Assembly (NCBI GenBank): GCA_965200535.1
Contig: CBDAUF010000002.1
Coordinates: 744,001 to 808,000 of the forward strand
DNA length: 64,000 bases
Direction: 5' to 3'
Source: MPNO01 sp965200535
GTDB lineage: Bacteria; Pseudomonadota; Alphaproteobacteria; MPNO01
Positions within the stretch are counted from its first letter, which is position 1. The number at the start of each line of letters is the position of its first letter. Of the stretch, positions 26,792 to 35,155 are shown in pieces. A model generated the notes under the pieces. The model was given only the letters and a program-made list of their open reading frames with translations. It had not been told where the DNA came from and searched no databases. Position numbers and translations under genes: made by a program.

Positions 26792-27487
26792 TCAGCCCGA
26801 CAGTTCGGAGGCGCCGCCGTGCGCCGCCGACCAGCTTACCGGATCGTTCATGAACCGCTCCACCTCGTCCAGCGTCGCGGCGTCGAAATAGGCGTGCTTC
26901 TTGCACACCGCCAGCACGTCCCACCAGGTGGCCAGCGAAAGCATCTTCATGTCCATCCGGTCGAGCAGTTCGCGGGTTTGCGGGAAGATGTCGTAGTGGA
27001 AGATCACGAACGTGTGATTGACCACCGCGCCGGCCTCGCGCAGCGCCTGGCAGAACCGGATCTTGCTTTGTCCGTCAGTGGTCAGGTCCTCGACCAAGAT
27101 GACACGCGCGCCGGCTTCGAAATCGCCCTCGATCTGCGCGTCGCGCCCGAATCCCTTGGCTTGCTTGCGGACATATTGCATCGGCAGCATCAGCCGGTCG
27201 GCTATCCAGGCGGCGAAGGGGATGCCGGCGGTCTCGCCCCCGGCGACCGCGTCGATGGTCTCGAACCCGACCTCGCGGACGATCGACGAGGCGGCGAAAT
27301 CCATCAGCGTCTGGCGCACGCGGGGAAAGGAGATCAGCCGGCGGCAGTCGATGTAGACCGGGCTCGCCCACCCGGAGGTGAAACGAAAGGGCTCGTCCGC
27401 CCGGAAACGCACCGCCTCGACCTCGATCAGCATTCGCGCCGTCATCTCGGCAACCAGTGCCTCGTCCGGGAACGCCGTCGGCAGCAT
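26792..27487 (-). CDS. pyrE: orotate phosphoribosyltransferase
   Basis: Joins orotate and PRPP to give orotidine-5'-phosphate, 231 aa. Conserved parts: FRADEPFRFTSGWASPVYID (orotate loop), AVAGGETAGIPFAAWIADRL, YVRKQAKGFGRDAQIEG and the PRPP-binding motif RVILVEDLTTDGQSK, where the usual (V/I)ED-x-x-TTG-G-S is slightly altered. Start ATG 27487 has GGAGG just upstream. It is last of the pyr operon, 37 bp after pyrC. In this setting it could salvage imported orotate as well as serve de novo synthesis; pyrF is not in the window. Confidence 0.93.
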   Translation of the reverse strand: MLPTAFPDEALVAEMTARMLIEVEAVRFRADEPFRFTSGWASPVYIDCRRLISFPRVRQTLMDFAASSIVREVGFETIDAVAGGETAGIPFAAWIADRLMLPMQYVRKQAKGFGRDAQIEGDFEAGARVILVEDLTTDGQSKIRFCQALREAGAVVNHTFVIFHYDIFPQTRELLDRMDMKMLSLATWWDVLAVCKKHAYFDAATLDEVERFMNDPVSWSAAHGGASELSG

Positions 27488-27524
27488 CCGCACCTCCTCC
27501 GTTATTCGCCCGCGCGCCGGCGGC

Positions 27525-28580
27525 TCACCTGAGGCCGGAAGCGATCCGCCAGAGGACCGGCGTTTCCGGCGCAAACACCCGGACCGCGTCGTTTCCCGCC
27601 GCCACTGCTTCCGGCGCCGGCTCCGGTGCCGGCGCCCTTTCGAGAACAACGCGGTCCGTATTGGGCGCGAGACCATAGAAACCCGCGCCTGCGAGCGCCA
27701 CAAAGCCTTCGAGCTTGTCGAGCGCGCCCTCGTCGTCGAAGACCTGGGCCACGCATTGCAGCGCGGTGGGAGTGTTGAAGATGCCTGCGCAGCCGCACTC
27801 GGTCTCCTTGTCGCGGCGCAGGTGAGGCGCCGAATCGGTGCCGAGGAAAAAGCGCGGGTCGCCCGACGTCGCGGCCGCGCGCAGCGCCTGCCGGTGGCGC
27901 TCGCGCTTGGCGACCGGCAGGCAGTACATGTGCGGCCTGATCCCGCCGCGGAAGATGGCGTTCCGGTTGATCGTCAGATGGTGCGGCGTGATCGTAGCGC
28001 CGAGCCCGGCATCGGCGGCGCGCACATAGTCCACCGCGTCCGCGGTCGTCACATGTTCGAGCACGACCCGGAGCCCGGGGAAGTTCCGCCTCATCGGGTC
28101 GAGAACGCGCTCGATATAGACGGCTTCCCGGTCGAACACGTCGACCTCGGGGTCGGCGACCTCGCCGTGGACGAGGAGCGGCATGCCGATCCTTTCCATC
28201 GTCGCCAGCACCGAGTGGATGGCGTCCATGCGCGTCACCCCGAACGCCGAGTTGGTGGTCGCGCCCGCCGGGTAGAGTTTCACCGCGCTGAAGACGCCGT
28301 TCTCGAACCCGGACCGGATGTCGTCCGGGTCGGCGGTGTCGGTCATGTACGCGGTCATCAGGGGCTCGAACGGATGGCCGGGGGGGAGCGCCGCCAGGAT
28401 CCGCGCACGGTAGGCCTCGCCGTCGGCCGGAGTCCGGACCGGCGGGACGAGGTTGGGCATGACGATGGCGCGGCCGAAAACGGCGGCGGAATAGCCGACC
28501 ACCGCTTCCAGCATCTCGCCGTCGCGGAGATGGAGGTGGAAGTCGTCCGGGCGGACGATTTCGATGCGGCCCTCGGTCAC
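27525..28580 (-). CDS. pyrC: dihydroorotase, class II (E. coli-type)
   Basis: Zinc amidohydrolase that reversibly interconverts N-carbamoyl-aspartate and dihydroorotate, 351 aa, colinear with E. coli PyrC (348). Metal ligands appear in DDFHLHLRDGEML, the carboxylated lysine in VKLYPAGATTNS, histidines in LLVHGE and EHVTTADAV, and the base aspartate in FLGTDSAPHLR. GTG 28580 is the start and overlaps the hydrolase stop (GTGA, 28577-28580). It sits between a ureidohydrolase and pyrE, so the reaction can run towards carbamoyl-aspartate. Confidence 0.95.
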   Translation of the reverse strand: MTEGRIEIVRPDDFHLHLRDGEMLEAVVGYSAAVFGRAIVMPNLVPPVRTPADGEAYRARILAALPPGHPFEPLMTAYMTDTADPDDIRSGFENGVFSAVKLYPAGATTNSAFGVTRMDAIHSVLATMERIGMPLLVHGEVADPEVDVFDREAVYIERVLDPMRRNFPGLRVVLEHVTTADAVDYVRAADAGLGATITPHHLTINRNAIFRGGIRPHMYCLPVAKRERHRQALRAAATSGDPRFFLGTDSAPHLRRDKETECGCAGIFNTPTALQCVAQVFDDEGALDKLEGFVALAGAGFYGLAPNTDRVVLERAPAPEPAPEAVAAGNDAVRVFAPETPVLWRIASGLR

Positions 28581-29854
28581 GGCGGATCCATCAGCGCGCG
28601 GTAGAGCAGGTCGGTGCCCTTGAGAAAATCGTCGATGTCCATCGCCTCGTTCGGGTTGTGGGAACCGTTGTGGTTGCGCACGAAGATCATCGCCGACGGG
28701 ATGCCGGCCGAGGCGAACAGCGCCGCGTCGTGGCCGGCGCCGCTCTGCATCGTTCGCTCCGGCAGGGACAGCGCGCGCGCATGCGCGAGCAGCCCGTCAA
28801 CCCAGCGCCGGTCCATGACCGCGGGTTCGGCGTCCACCCGGCGGTCGAAGTTGAACATCACCCGCCGCTCGGCGGCGATGCGGTCGCATTCGGCGCGCAT
28901 CAGGTCGTAGAATCCTTCGAGAGTGGCCGTATCCTCGCTGCGCACCTCGAAGCTGAAGGCGATCTCGCCGGCGATTCTCGATACCGAATGCGCCCGTGCA
29001 TCGGTTTCGACGATGCCGGCCGTCACCACGATGTCGCGCCCGCGGTCCAGCCAGTCCTGCCAGTGATTGTCGAGAGCATGGATCAGCGCCGCTGCCGCCA
29101 TGACCGGGTCGTTCCTGAGGCTCCGCGGGACCGCGCCCGAATGGCCGGCCTCGCCGATGCAGCGGATCTGCCGATGCCGACGGTTGCCGCGGATCGAGGT
29201 GACCACGGCAGTCGGCAGCCGGTCGGCGACGAGGATCGGCCCTTGCTCGATGTGAAGTTCGATATAGCCGGCGATATCGGCGGGATCGATCAGGGGAACG
29301 CCCTTCTCGATCGTCTCGACGGCGGCTCCGTTGCGTTTCATCGCCTCGCCGAGGGTTCCGGCGCCGTCCCTGTGGACGGATGCGAGGTCCGCTTGTCGAA
29401 GCCTGCCGAACAGCGCGCTCGACCCGACGCACGCCTTGCCGTACCAGGCGCTTTCCTCTCCGCGCAGCGCGATCACCCGGACCGGGTGCGTCGGTTCGGC
29501 GTCCTCCATCCCGGCGCGCACCAGGGCAAGCAGTCCGGCGACCACGCCGGCGGCGCCGTCGAAATTGCCCCCTTCGGGCACCGAATCCATGTGCGAGCCG
29601 CAAGCGATATAGGGTGCCTCGCGCGCCCGTCCGGGCAGCGAGATCAGGAGATTGGCGGCTCGATCGGTGCCGGTCTCCAGCCCGTATCGTTTGGCAACAT
29701 CGACCAGGATCTCGAACGCCGCGTTCTCGCCTGCGCCGAAACTCTCCCGCGACACGCCATGGCGGGCGGCGGTGGCGCGGCGCAGGGTGTCGAAGATCTC
29801 CACCGCCAATGCGCGCAATTCGCCCTCTTGCGTCTGGACTGTCGTTCCGGTCAT
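28577..29854 (-). CDS. M20-family N-carbamoyl-amino-acid hydrolase (candidate ureidosuccinase)
   Basis: Zinc amidase/carbamoylase of the AllC/HyuC/beta-ureidopropionase family, 425 aa. Di-zinc motifs are intact: ACGSHMDSVPEGGNFDG, LRGEESAWYGKACVGSSALF, YIELHIEQGPILVADRLP, and SGAGHDAALFASAGIPS with the final NHNGSHNPNEAMD. The lid has GEAGHSGAVPRSLRNDP, where relatives have GHAGTTPM. Family enzymes cleave N-carbamoyl amino acids to the amino acid, CO2 and NH3. It overlaps pyrD upstream (ATGA, 29851-29854) and pyrC downstream (GTGA), so its natural substrate may be N-carbamoyl-aspartate, the pyrC substrate. That is inference; carbamoyl-beta-alanine or allantoate are alternatives. Confidence 0.8.
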   Translation of the reverse strand: MTGTTVQTQEGELRALAVEIFDTLRRATAARHGVSRESFGAGENAAFEILVDVAKRYGLETGTDRAANLLISLPGRAREAPYIACGSHMDSVPEGGNFDGAAGVVAGLLALVRAGMEDAEPTHPVRVIALRGEESAWYGKACVGSSALFGRLRQADLASVHRDGAGTLGEAMKRNGAAVETIEKGVPLIDPADIAGYIELHIEQGPILVADRLPTAVVTSIRGNRRHRQIRCIGEAGHSGAVPRSLRNDPVMAAAALIHALDNHWQDWLDRGRDIVVTAGIVETDARAHSVSRIAGEIAFSFEVRSEDTATLEGFYDLMRAECDRIAAERRVMFNFDRRVDAEPAVMDRRWVDGLLAHARALSLPERTMQSGAGHDAALFASAGIPSAMIFVRNHNGSHNPNEAMDIDDFLKGTDLLYRALMDPP

Positions 29855-30789
29855 CTCAGAGGATCGACCCATTCCATGTCGGATCGGTCGGCCTCCTCGA
29901 CCGACAGCGCGCCGACCAGGTCGGTCACCCGGTCGTAGCCGCGGCGCAGGCAATAGCGCTCGATCCCTTCGAGGACCGAAATCATCGCCGTGGGGTGGAT
30001 GAATGTCGCAGTCCCGACCTGGACCGCGCTGGCGCCCGCCAGCATGTATTCGAGCGCATCCTCGGCGGTCGCGATGCCGCCGCAGCCGATGACCGGAATC
30101 CCCACCGCGGACGCGCATTGGTAGGTCATGCGGACGACAATGGGCCGGATTGCCGGACCCGACAGGCCGCCGGTCACGCTGCCCAGCCTGGGCCGCTGGC
30201 TTTCGACATCGACCGCCATGGCGAGGAAAGTATTGGCGACCACCAGCGCATCGGCGCCGGCAGCCTCGGCCGCGCGGCCGATCTCGGCGATGTCGGTGAC
30301 GTTGGGCGACAGTTTGACCCAGAGGGGCAGGGAGGTCCGCCGCCGGATCGCAGCGACCGTGCGTTCCGAGGAGGCGGTTTCGTTGGCGAACGCCTTGCCG
30401 TCCTCTTCCAGGTTGGGGCAGGAGATGTTGACCTCGATCGCGGAGACTCCGGGGCGGCTCACCTCTTCGGCGAGGCTCGCGAAGCCGTCCACCGTGGGCG
30501 CCGATATGCTGACCACCAGCGGGGTGGAATAGCGCGCATATGTCGGCAGCGTCTCGCGGTGGAAATATGGCGTTCCCCTGGACGGGATGCCGATCGAATT
30601 GAGCATCCCCTCGGGGGTTTCGCAGACCCGCGGCAGCGCGTTGCCGGTGCGGTGCTCCCGGGTCACCGTCTTGATCACCATCGCGCCCAGCCGCTCGAAA
30701 TCGACCGCCTTGTCGAGCCCGTCGGCGAACGTGCCCGACGCCGGCATCACCGGGTTGGCGAGGGCGACCCCGCCGATCTCGACCCGCAT
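29851..30789 (-). CDS. pyrD: dihydroorotate dehydrogenase, class 1B (PyrD)
   Basis: FMN flavoprotein, 312 aa, that interconverts dihydroorotate and orotate. The active-site base lies in VNISCPNLEEDGKAF as cysteine (class 1), not the serine of membrane class 2; the N-terminal VALANPVMPASGTFADG and MLNSIGIPSRG are class 1B-like. The C-terminal GAGASAVQV-type phosphate site reads MLAGASAVQVGTATF. It needs PyrK for NAD. It begins 2 nt after the pyrK stop and overlaps the hydrolase by 4 nt. Most Proteobacteria use class 2 PyrD, so this is an unusual choice. Confidence 0.92.
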   Translation of the reverse strand: MRVEIGGVALANPVMPASGTFADGLDKAVDFERLGAMVIKTVTREHRTGNALPRVCETPEGMLNSIGIPSRGTPYFHRETLPTYARYSTPLVVSISAPTVDGFASLAEEVSRPGVSAIEVNISCPNLEEDGKAFANETASSERTVAAIRRRTSLPLWVKLSPNVTDIAEIGRAAEAAGADALVVANTFLAMAVDVESQRPRLGSVTGGLSGPAIRPIVVRMTYQCASAVGIPVIGCGGIATAEDALEYMLAGASAVQVGTATFIHPTAMISVLEGIERYCLRRGYDRVTDLVGALSVEEADRSDMEWVDPLR

Positions 30790-30791
30790 GT

Positions 30792-31640
30792 CTACCAAGA
30801 GACGGCCTCCTGGAGGTCGAACACCGGCCCGTCCCAGCACACCCGCCGGTGGGCGATACCGCCGTCCACGCGAAACTCGCGCACGCAGCAGAAGCACATG
30901 CCGAGGCCGCAGGCCATCTGCTGTTCGAGAGCGACCTGCCCCGGGATGCCGAATTCCCGGCCCAGGCGCTGGAGCAGCAGCAGCAGGCGGTTGGAGCCGC
31001 AGGTGAAGAACGCGTCCGCCCGCCGGTCGGCGATCAGTCCGCGAAGAACGCGCTCCAGCCGCGCCGGCCCGCTGGTCCCCTCGGCATCGGTGACCTTGAT
31101 CACCTCGGCGCCGATTCCCGCGAAGCGGTCGGCCGACATCATCACCGCCCGCGATCGGGCGCTGAGCACCGCCGTGACCGCGATCCCGCTCGACGCCGCG
31201 AGTTCCGCGAGCGGAGCGAGCGTCGCCAGCCCGACCCCGCGCCCCACGACGACGATCCGCCGCCAGTTTGCCTCCAGCCTGAAACCGACGCCCAGCGGCC
31301 CGAACAGGTCGAGACGGTCGCCGGGCGCCAGGGTAGCCAGCGCGCGGGTGCCGCTGCCCGTAACCTTGTAGAGGAATGCGAGGGTGCCGGCCTCCGGGTC
31401 GGTCCGATAGACGCTCATCGGGCGGCGAAAGAACGGCCCGTTGGGGCTGCCGGACGGGCACAGCATGTGGAAAAACTGGCCGGCCCGGACCGCGGTCGCC
31501 AGGGGCTCGGCGGCGGCGACGATGTGCATATATTCGGCGTTGACGGCCTCGTTGGCGAGGACTTCGCAGTCGAACTCCGCAGCGCTGATCGAGTGTGCCG
31601 CCGCCGGGCGAAGCGCGGCGCCGGCGTCCGGGGGCTTCAT
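30792..31640 (-). CDS. pyrK: dihydroorotate dehydrogenase electron-transfer subunit PyrK
   Basis: FAD and [2Fe-2S] protein, 282 aa, that passes electrons between NAD(H) and the PyrD FMN. Parts in order: FAD domain with FFRRPMSVYRTD, NAD domain with IVVVGRGVGLATLAPLAELA, and the C-terminal iron-sulfur cysteines in QQMACGLGMCFCCVREF plus RRVCWDGPVF, which meets the CxGxGxCxxC...C pattern. ATG 31640 is chosen because the FAD domain begins soon after; the longer frame reaches into the divergent gene. It is the first gene of the operon pyrK-pyrD-hydrolase-pyrC-pyrE. Confidence 0.9.
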   Translation of the reverse strand: MKPPDAGAALRPAAAHSISAAEFDCEVLANEAVNAEYMHIVAAAEPLATAVRAGQFFHMLCPSGSPNGPFFRRPMSVYRTDPEAGTLAFLYKVTGSGTRALATLAPGDRLDLFGPLGVGFRLEANWRRIVVVGRGVGLATLAPLAELAASSGIAVTAVLSARSRAVMMSADRFAGIGAEVIKVTDAEGTSGPARLERVLRGLIADRRADAFFTCGSNRLLLLLQRLGREFGIPGQVALEQQMACGLGMCFCCVREFRVDGGIAHRRVCWDGPVFDLQEAVSW

Positions 31641-31697
31641 CTTGCCGTCCGCACGGTCGTAAAATCCGATGGTAGCGCAATTCCTTCGCGCGTTGAA

Positions 31698-31712
31698 TCG
31701 GGTCGTACCCGA
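31698..31712. promoter_or_regulatory. 15-bp palindrome between divergent pyr and MBL genes
   Basis: TCGGGT-CGT-ACCCGA is a perfect dyad (6-bp arms, 3-bp centre) in the 97-bp space shared by pyrK (minus) and the MBL gene (plus). Its position suits an operator that could control both directions. No regulator gene is adjacent, and the motif is not one I recognise. Confidence 0.4.
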
Positions 31713-31737
31713 CGGCGCCGCATACGATGGAGGACGC

Positions 31738-32601
31738 ATGCCGGCATTCAGCCTCGGCAAGCTCGAAATCGCCCGGGTGCTCGAGGACGACACACCGGTG
31801 TTCGATCCCGGTGCGATGTATCCCGACTCGACCGCGGCCGATTTCGAGCGCGAGCGCGGCTGGCTGGTGCCGCGTTTTCTCAACGAGGACCGCTGGCTGC
31901 TCGAAACCTGCATGCAGAGCTATGTCTTCAGGACCGCGGACCACACCGTCCTGATCGATACCTGCGTCGGCAACGACAAGCCGGGGCGCCGGCGCGGCGA
32001 CTGGTCCAACGGGCAATGGCCCTATCTCGAGAACCTGGCGGAGGCAGGCTATACGCCGGACGAGATCGACCTGGTCCTGATCACCCACCTCCATGTCGAT
32101 CATGTGGGCTGGAACACGCGCCTGGCGGACGGCCGGTGGGAGCCGACATTCCCCAACGCGCGCTATCTGTTCACCGCGGTCGACCTCGAAGCCCTCCAGG
32201 CCAAACACGCCGCCGGCGAGGGCCAGTACGTCCACGTCTACGAGGACAGCGTCAAGCCGATCCTCGATGCGGGGCTCGCCGACCTCGTCGCGCCCGACCA
32301 CGCCGTGGAGGACGGCATCCGCTTCGAGCCGGCGCCCGGCCACACGCCGGGCCAAGTCAATATCCGGATTTCATCCGACGGCGCGGAGGGGCTGGTCACC
32401 GCGGATGTCGTTCACCACCCGATCCAGGCGCGCCATCCGGGCTGGAACAGCGCCGCCTGCGAGCACAGGCCGACGGCGGTTGCGACCCGGCGCGCCATCT
32501 TCGACGACATCGCGGACAACGACACCCTGGTGCTGCCGGCGCATTTCGAGCCATGCCGCCTGCGCCGCGACAACGACGGGTTCCGTTTCCTCTTCGAGTG
32601 A
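31738..32601 (+). CDS. MBL-fold metallohydrolase
   Basis: 287 aa, metallo-beta-lactamase fold. The zinc motif is LITHLHVDHVGWNTRL (HxHxDH), with further ligands in APGHTPGQVNI, LVTADVVHHP and LPAHFEP. The layout is that of AttM/lactonase- or carbofuran-hydrolase-like members, but the substrate is unclear. ATG 31738 has an excellent ribosome site (GGAGGA); an earlier ATG at 31669 lacks family matches. It is divergent from the pyr operon, so a link such as a cyclic-amide or lactone hydrolase is possible but unproved. Confidence 0.82.
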   Translation: MPAFSLGKLEIARVLEDDTPVFDPGAMYPDSTAADFERERGWLVPRFLNEDRWLLETCMQSYVFRTADHTVLIDTCVGNDKPGRRRGDWSNGQWPYLENLAEAGYTPDEIDLVLITHLHVDHVGWNTRLADGRWEPTFPNARYLFTAVDLEALQAKHAAGEGQYVHVYEDSVKPILDAGLADLVAPDHAVEDGIRFEPAPGHTPGQVNIRISSDGAEGLVTADVVHHPIQARHPGWNSAACEHRPTAVATRRAIFDDIADNDTLVLPAHFEPCRLRRDNDGFRFLFE

Positions 32602-32755
32602 CAGGTTGTCCGATCAGTCCCGTCGTGGCCGGATGCGGTGGGGTCCGGCGCGACGGGGATCCCGATGGCATCGAATGCGGCCCGCGCGTTGGCCGTTGCC
32701 TGCCGAGGCGGCTATATATCCCGCCGGATGTCAACCCGAGGGAGCGAGCCGCACC

Positions 32756-33823
32756 ATGTCCGGGCCCACCGTCTTCGTCTTCGCCAACGCCGACCGAGAG
32801 GGCAAGAGCAACCGCCGGCTGACGGAGGCGGGCTGTTCGTTGACCTTCGGCGATGCGGCGTGGCTGACGCCCGGATGCGTCTACGAGGACGACATGGCCG
32901 CGATTGCCGCCGACTCGGTCGCGATGACAGGCACGTCGATCCGCAGCGCGCCGGTCAGCCGGCGTATCATCGAAGGCGCGCAGCGGCTCCGGATCATCGC
33001 CAAGTGCACCGTCGGCGTCGACGACATCGATGTCGAGGCAGCCACCGATCTCGGCATCGTCGTGACCCACGCGCCCACCCAGGCGAACTGGGGCGGCGTC
33101 GCCGAAGGCGCGATGGCGATGATCCTCACCATGCTCAAGCGCAACCGGGAGAAGGACGCCTTCGTCAAGGCGGGCGGGTGGAAGGACGATTCGCTGATCG
33201 GCACCTATCTCGGCCGCCGCGACGAGGACGGCTACCCCGGCCTCACCGTCGGGATCGTCGGCTTCGGCCGGATCGGCGGACGGATGGTGGAGCTGCTCCG
33301 GCCGTGGGGCGCGCGGCTGATCGTCTGCGACCCCTATGTCGGGGATGACAAGTTCGCCGGCTACGGCGTCGAGCGGGTCGATCTCGACACGCTGCTGCGC
33401 GAGGCCGACATCGTCTCGATGCATCCGACCCTGAACCCTTCGTCGCGCCGCATGATGGGCGCGGCGCAGTTCCGGGCGATGAAACCGACGGCGCTGTTCG
33501 TCAACACCTCCCGGGGCGGCACGATGGACGAGGCCGCGCTCGCCGACGCCATCGAGGCAGGCGAAATCGCGGGTGCCGCCCTCGATGTGTTTCTCGATGA
33601 GCCGATGGACCGCGATTCCAAACTGCTCGGCATGGGCAACGAGGTCCTGTTGTCGCCGCACATGATTTCCCACAACCGGGGCGGCGGCCTGGAGCCGGGG
33701 ATCCAGTGGGCGGCCGAGGCGGTCCTGGCTGCGCTGCGCGGCGAGGTGCCGGACAACGTATTCAATCCGGACGTACTTCCACGCTGGCGCGAACGCTTCG
33801 GCGGCAACGCACTGATCGCCTGA
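32756..33823 (+). CDS. D-2-hydroxyacid dehydrogenase (NAD-binding)
   Basis: 355 aa, D-isomer-specific 2-hydroxyacid dehydrogenase family. Nucleotide motif TVGIVGFGRIGGRMVELL, catalytic Arg in LFVNTSRGGTMDE, Glu in ALDVFLDEPMD and His in LLSPHMISHNRGG are all present. The N-terminal substrate domain has AKCTVGVDDIDVEAATDLGI. Relatives include phosphoglycerate, glyoxylate/hydroxypyruvate and phosphonate dehydrogenases; the exact substrate cannot be read. It starts 154 bp after the MBL gene in the same direction. Confidence 0.85.
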   Translation: MSGPTVFVFANADREGKSNRRLTEAGCSLTFGDAAWLTPGCVYEDDMAAIAADSVAMTGTSIRSAPVSRRIIEGAQRLRIIAKCTVGVDDIDVEAATDLGIVVTHAPTQANWGGVAEGAMAMILTMLKRNREKDAFVKAGGWKDDSLIGTYLGRRDEDGYPGLTVGIVGFGRIGGRMVELLRPWGARLIVCDPYVGDDKFAGYGVERVDLDTLLREADIVSMHPTLNPSSRRMMGAAQFRAMKPTALFVNTSRGGTMDEAALADAIEAGEIAGAALDVFLDEPMDRDSKLLGMGNEVLLSPHMISHNRGGGLEPGIQWAAEAVLAALRGEVPDNVFNPDVLPRWRERFGGNALIA

Positions 33824-33870
33824 ACCGGCGCCCGGTTCCGCGCGTCGGGCCGAGATTCCGGATACCCCGG

Positions 33871-34080
33871 ATGAAACGGGTTGCGCTTCTCTGCATCGTG
33901 CTCGGCGCGCTGCTCGCGGGGGCGGTCGGCGTCGTTGTCTGGGCGTGGCGGATGATCGGCGACGTCGACATCGGAACCGCGGGGCTGCTCGCGATGGCGG
34001 GCGGCGCGATCGGCAGCCTGGCGCTCGGCATCGGGCTGATGCGCCTCGCCTACAGGAGCGAGCGCCGCGACGTCGAGTAG
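33871..34080 (+). CDS. small membrane protein, unknown
   Basis: 69 aa with two hydrophobic segments: VALLCIVLGALLAGAVGVVV at the N-terminus and GTAGLLAMAGGAIGSLALGI in the middle, then a short basic/acidic tail (YRSERRDVE). No family is recognised. ATG 33871 follows the dehydrogenase stop by 47 bp; the ribosome site is weak. It ends 3 bp before the stop of the convergent Ldh-family gene. Confidence 0.55.
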   Translation: MKRVALLCIVLGALLAGAVGVVVWAWRMIGDVDIGTAGLLAMAGGAIGSLALGIGLMRLAYRSERRDVE

Positions 34081-34083
34081 GCC

Positions 34084-35139
34084 TCAGCCGTCCATCGGCG
34101 CGGGCATGGCGATTCCGAACTCGCCGGCGATCTCGGCGAGGCGGCGCCACGTGCCGGCGGGGAGCGGGATGCCGCGCTTCCGACGCGCCGCCATCTCGCG
34201 CTCGCCGCGCTCGCCCGGCACGAGGATCTCGCCGCCGCTCTCGGCAGGGGGCAGCCCCTTCAACGCCTTGGCCAGCGCATCGATATCCGCCCGGTAACGC
34301 GCCGCGTCCGTAAAGGCGGCGATGTCGATGGCAAGCGCGAAGCCGTTCTGCGAATGGCGCCAGTCGCTTTCTGGCCCGATCGCGGTGGCGATCAGCGGGT
34401 TGCCGACGAGGATGCCGCTGAGGCATTCGAACATCAGCGCCAGGCCGGCCCCCTTGGGCCCGCCGAGCGGGGTCAGGAACCGGGCGGCGTCCGGGTCGGT
34501 GGTGGGCTCTCCGTCCTCGGTCAGCGCCCAGCCCGGCTCCAGCGCCCGACCGCTGTCGCGCGCGAGTATGACCTTGCCCATCGACGATGTTGACGTCGCC
34601 ATGTCGAGCAGGACGGGCTCTCGGTTCATGCCCGGCGCGGCAATCGCGATCGGGCTGGTTGCCACGCCCCGCGCCCGTGCGCCGTGATAGGCCATGTTGG
34701 GCTTCGACGAACCGAAGACCAGCCCGATCATGTCCGCTTTCGCCGCCCGGAGCGCGAAATAGCCGATCGCCGCCATGTGGGTGACCCGCCGGACGATGCA
34801 GACGCCGATCCCCGCGTCCCGCGCCTTGGCAATGGCGATGTCCATGCCGCGCGACATGCCGACCGGACCGAACGCCCGGTCCGCGTCGATCACCGTTGCC
34901 GCCGGCAGGTCGGCGACGACGGAGATGTCGGGGCGCGGATTGAACTCGCCGCTCTCGATGCGTCGGACATAGCCCGGAACGCGCAGCACCCCGTGGGTGT
35001 CGATGCCCCGCAGATTGGCCCACACCAGGACCTCGGCGATGGTCGCGGCGTCCGCCTCCGGTGCGCCGGCGGCAGCGAAAAGGGCTGCGACGAAGGACTG
35101 GAGATCGTCGGCGCGGACCCGGCCCGATCCTTCGCTCAT
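34084..35139 (-). CDS. Ldh-family (malate/L-lactate-type) oxidoreductase
   Basis: 351 aa, NAD(P)-dependent malate/L-sulfolactate/ureidoglycolate dehydrogenase family. Conserved blocks include EVLVWANLRGIDTHGVLRVP, GMDIAIAKARDAGIGVCIVR, PIAIAAPGMNREPVLLDMAT and GGPKGAGLALMFECLSGILV. Known members reduce or oxidise 2-keto/2-hydroxy acids. It is the third gene of a minus-strand unit after frmA (16-bp gap) and ubiD. The substrate is not clear. Confidence 0.85.
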   Translation of the reverse strand: MSEGSGRVRADDLQSFVAALFAAAGAPEADAATIAEVLVWANLRGIDTHGVLRVPGYVRRIESGEFNPRPDISVVADLPAATVIDADRAFGPVGMSRGMDIAIAKARDAGIGVCIVRRVTHMAAIGYFALRAAKADMIGLVFGSSKPNMAYHGARARGVATSPIAIAAPGMNREPVLLDMATSTSSMGKVILARDSGRALEPGWALTEDGEPTTDPDAARFLTPLGGPKGAGLALMFECLSGILVGNPLIATAIGPESDWRHSQNGFALAIDIAAFTDAARYRADIDALAKALKGLPPAESGGEILVPGERGEREMAARRKRGIPLPAGTWRRLAEIAGEFGIAMPAPMDG

Positions 35140-35155
35140 GTCCCGGCGGCGGCGC

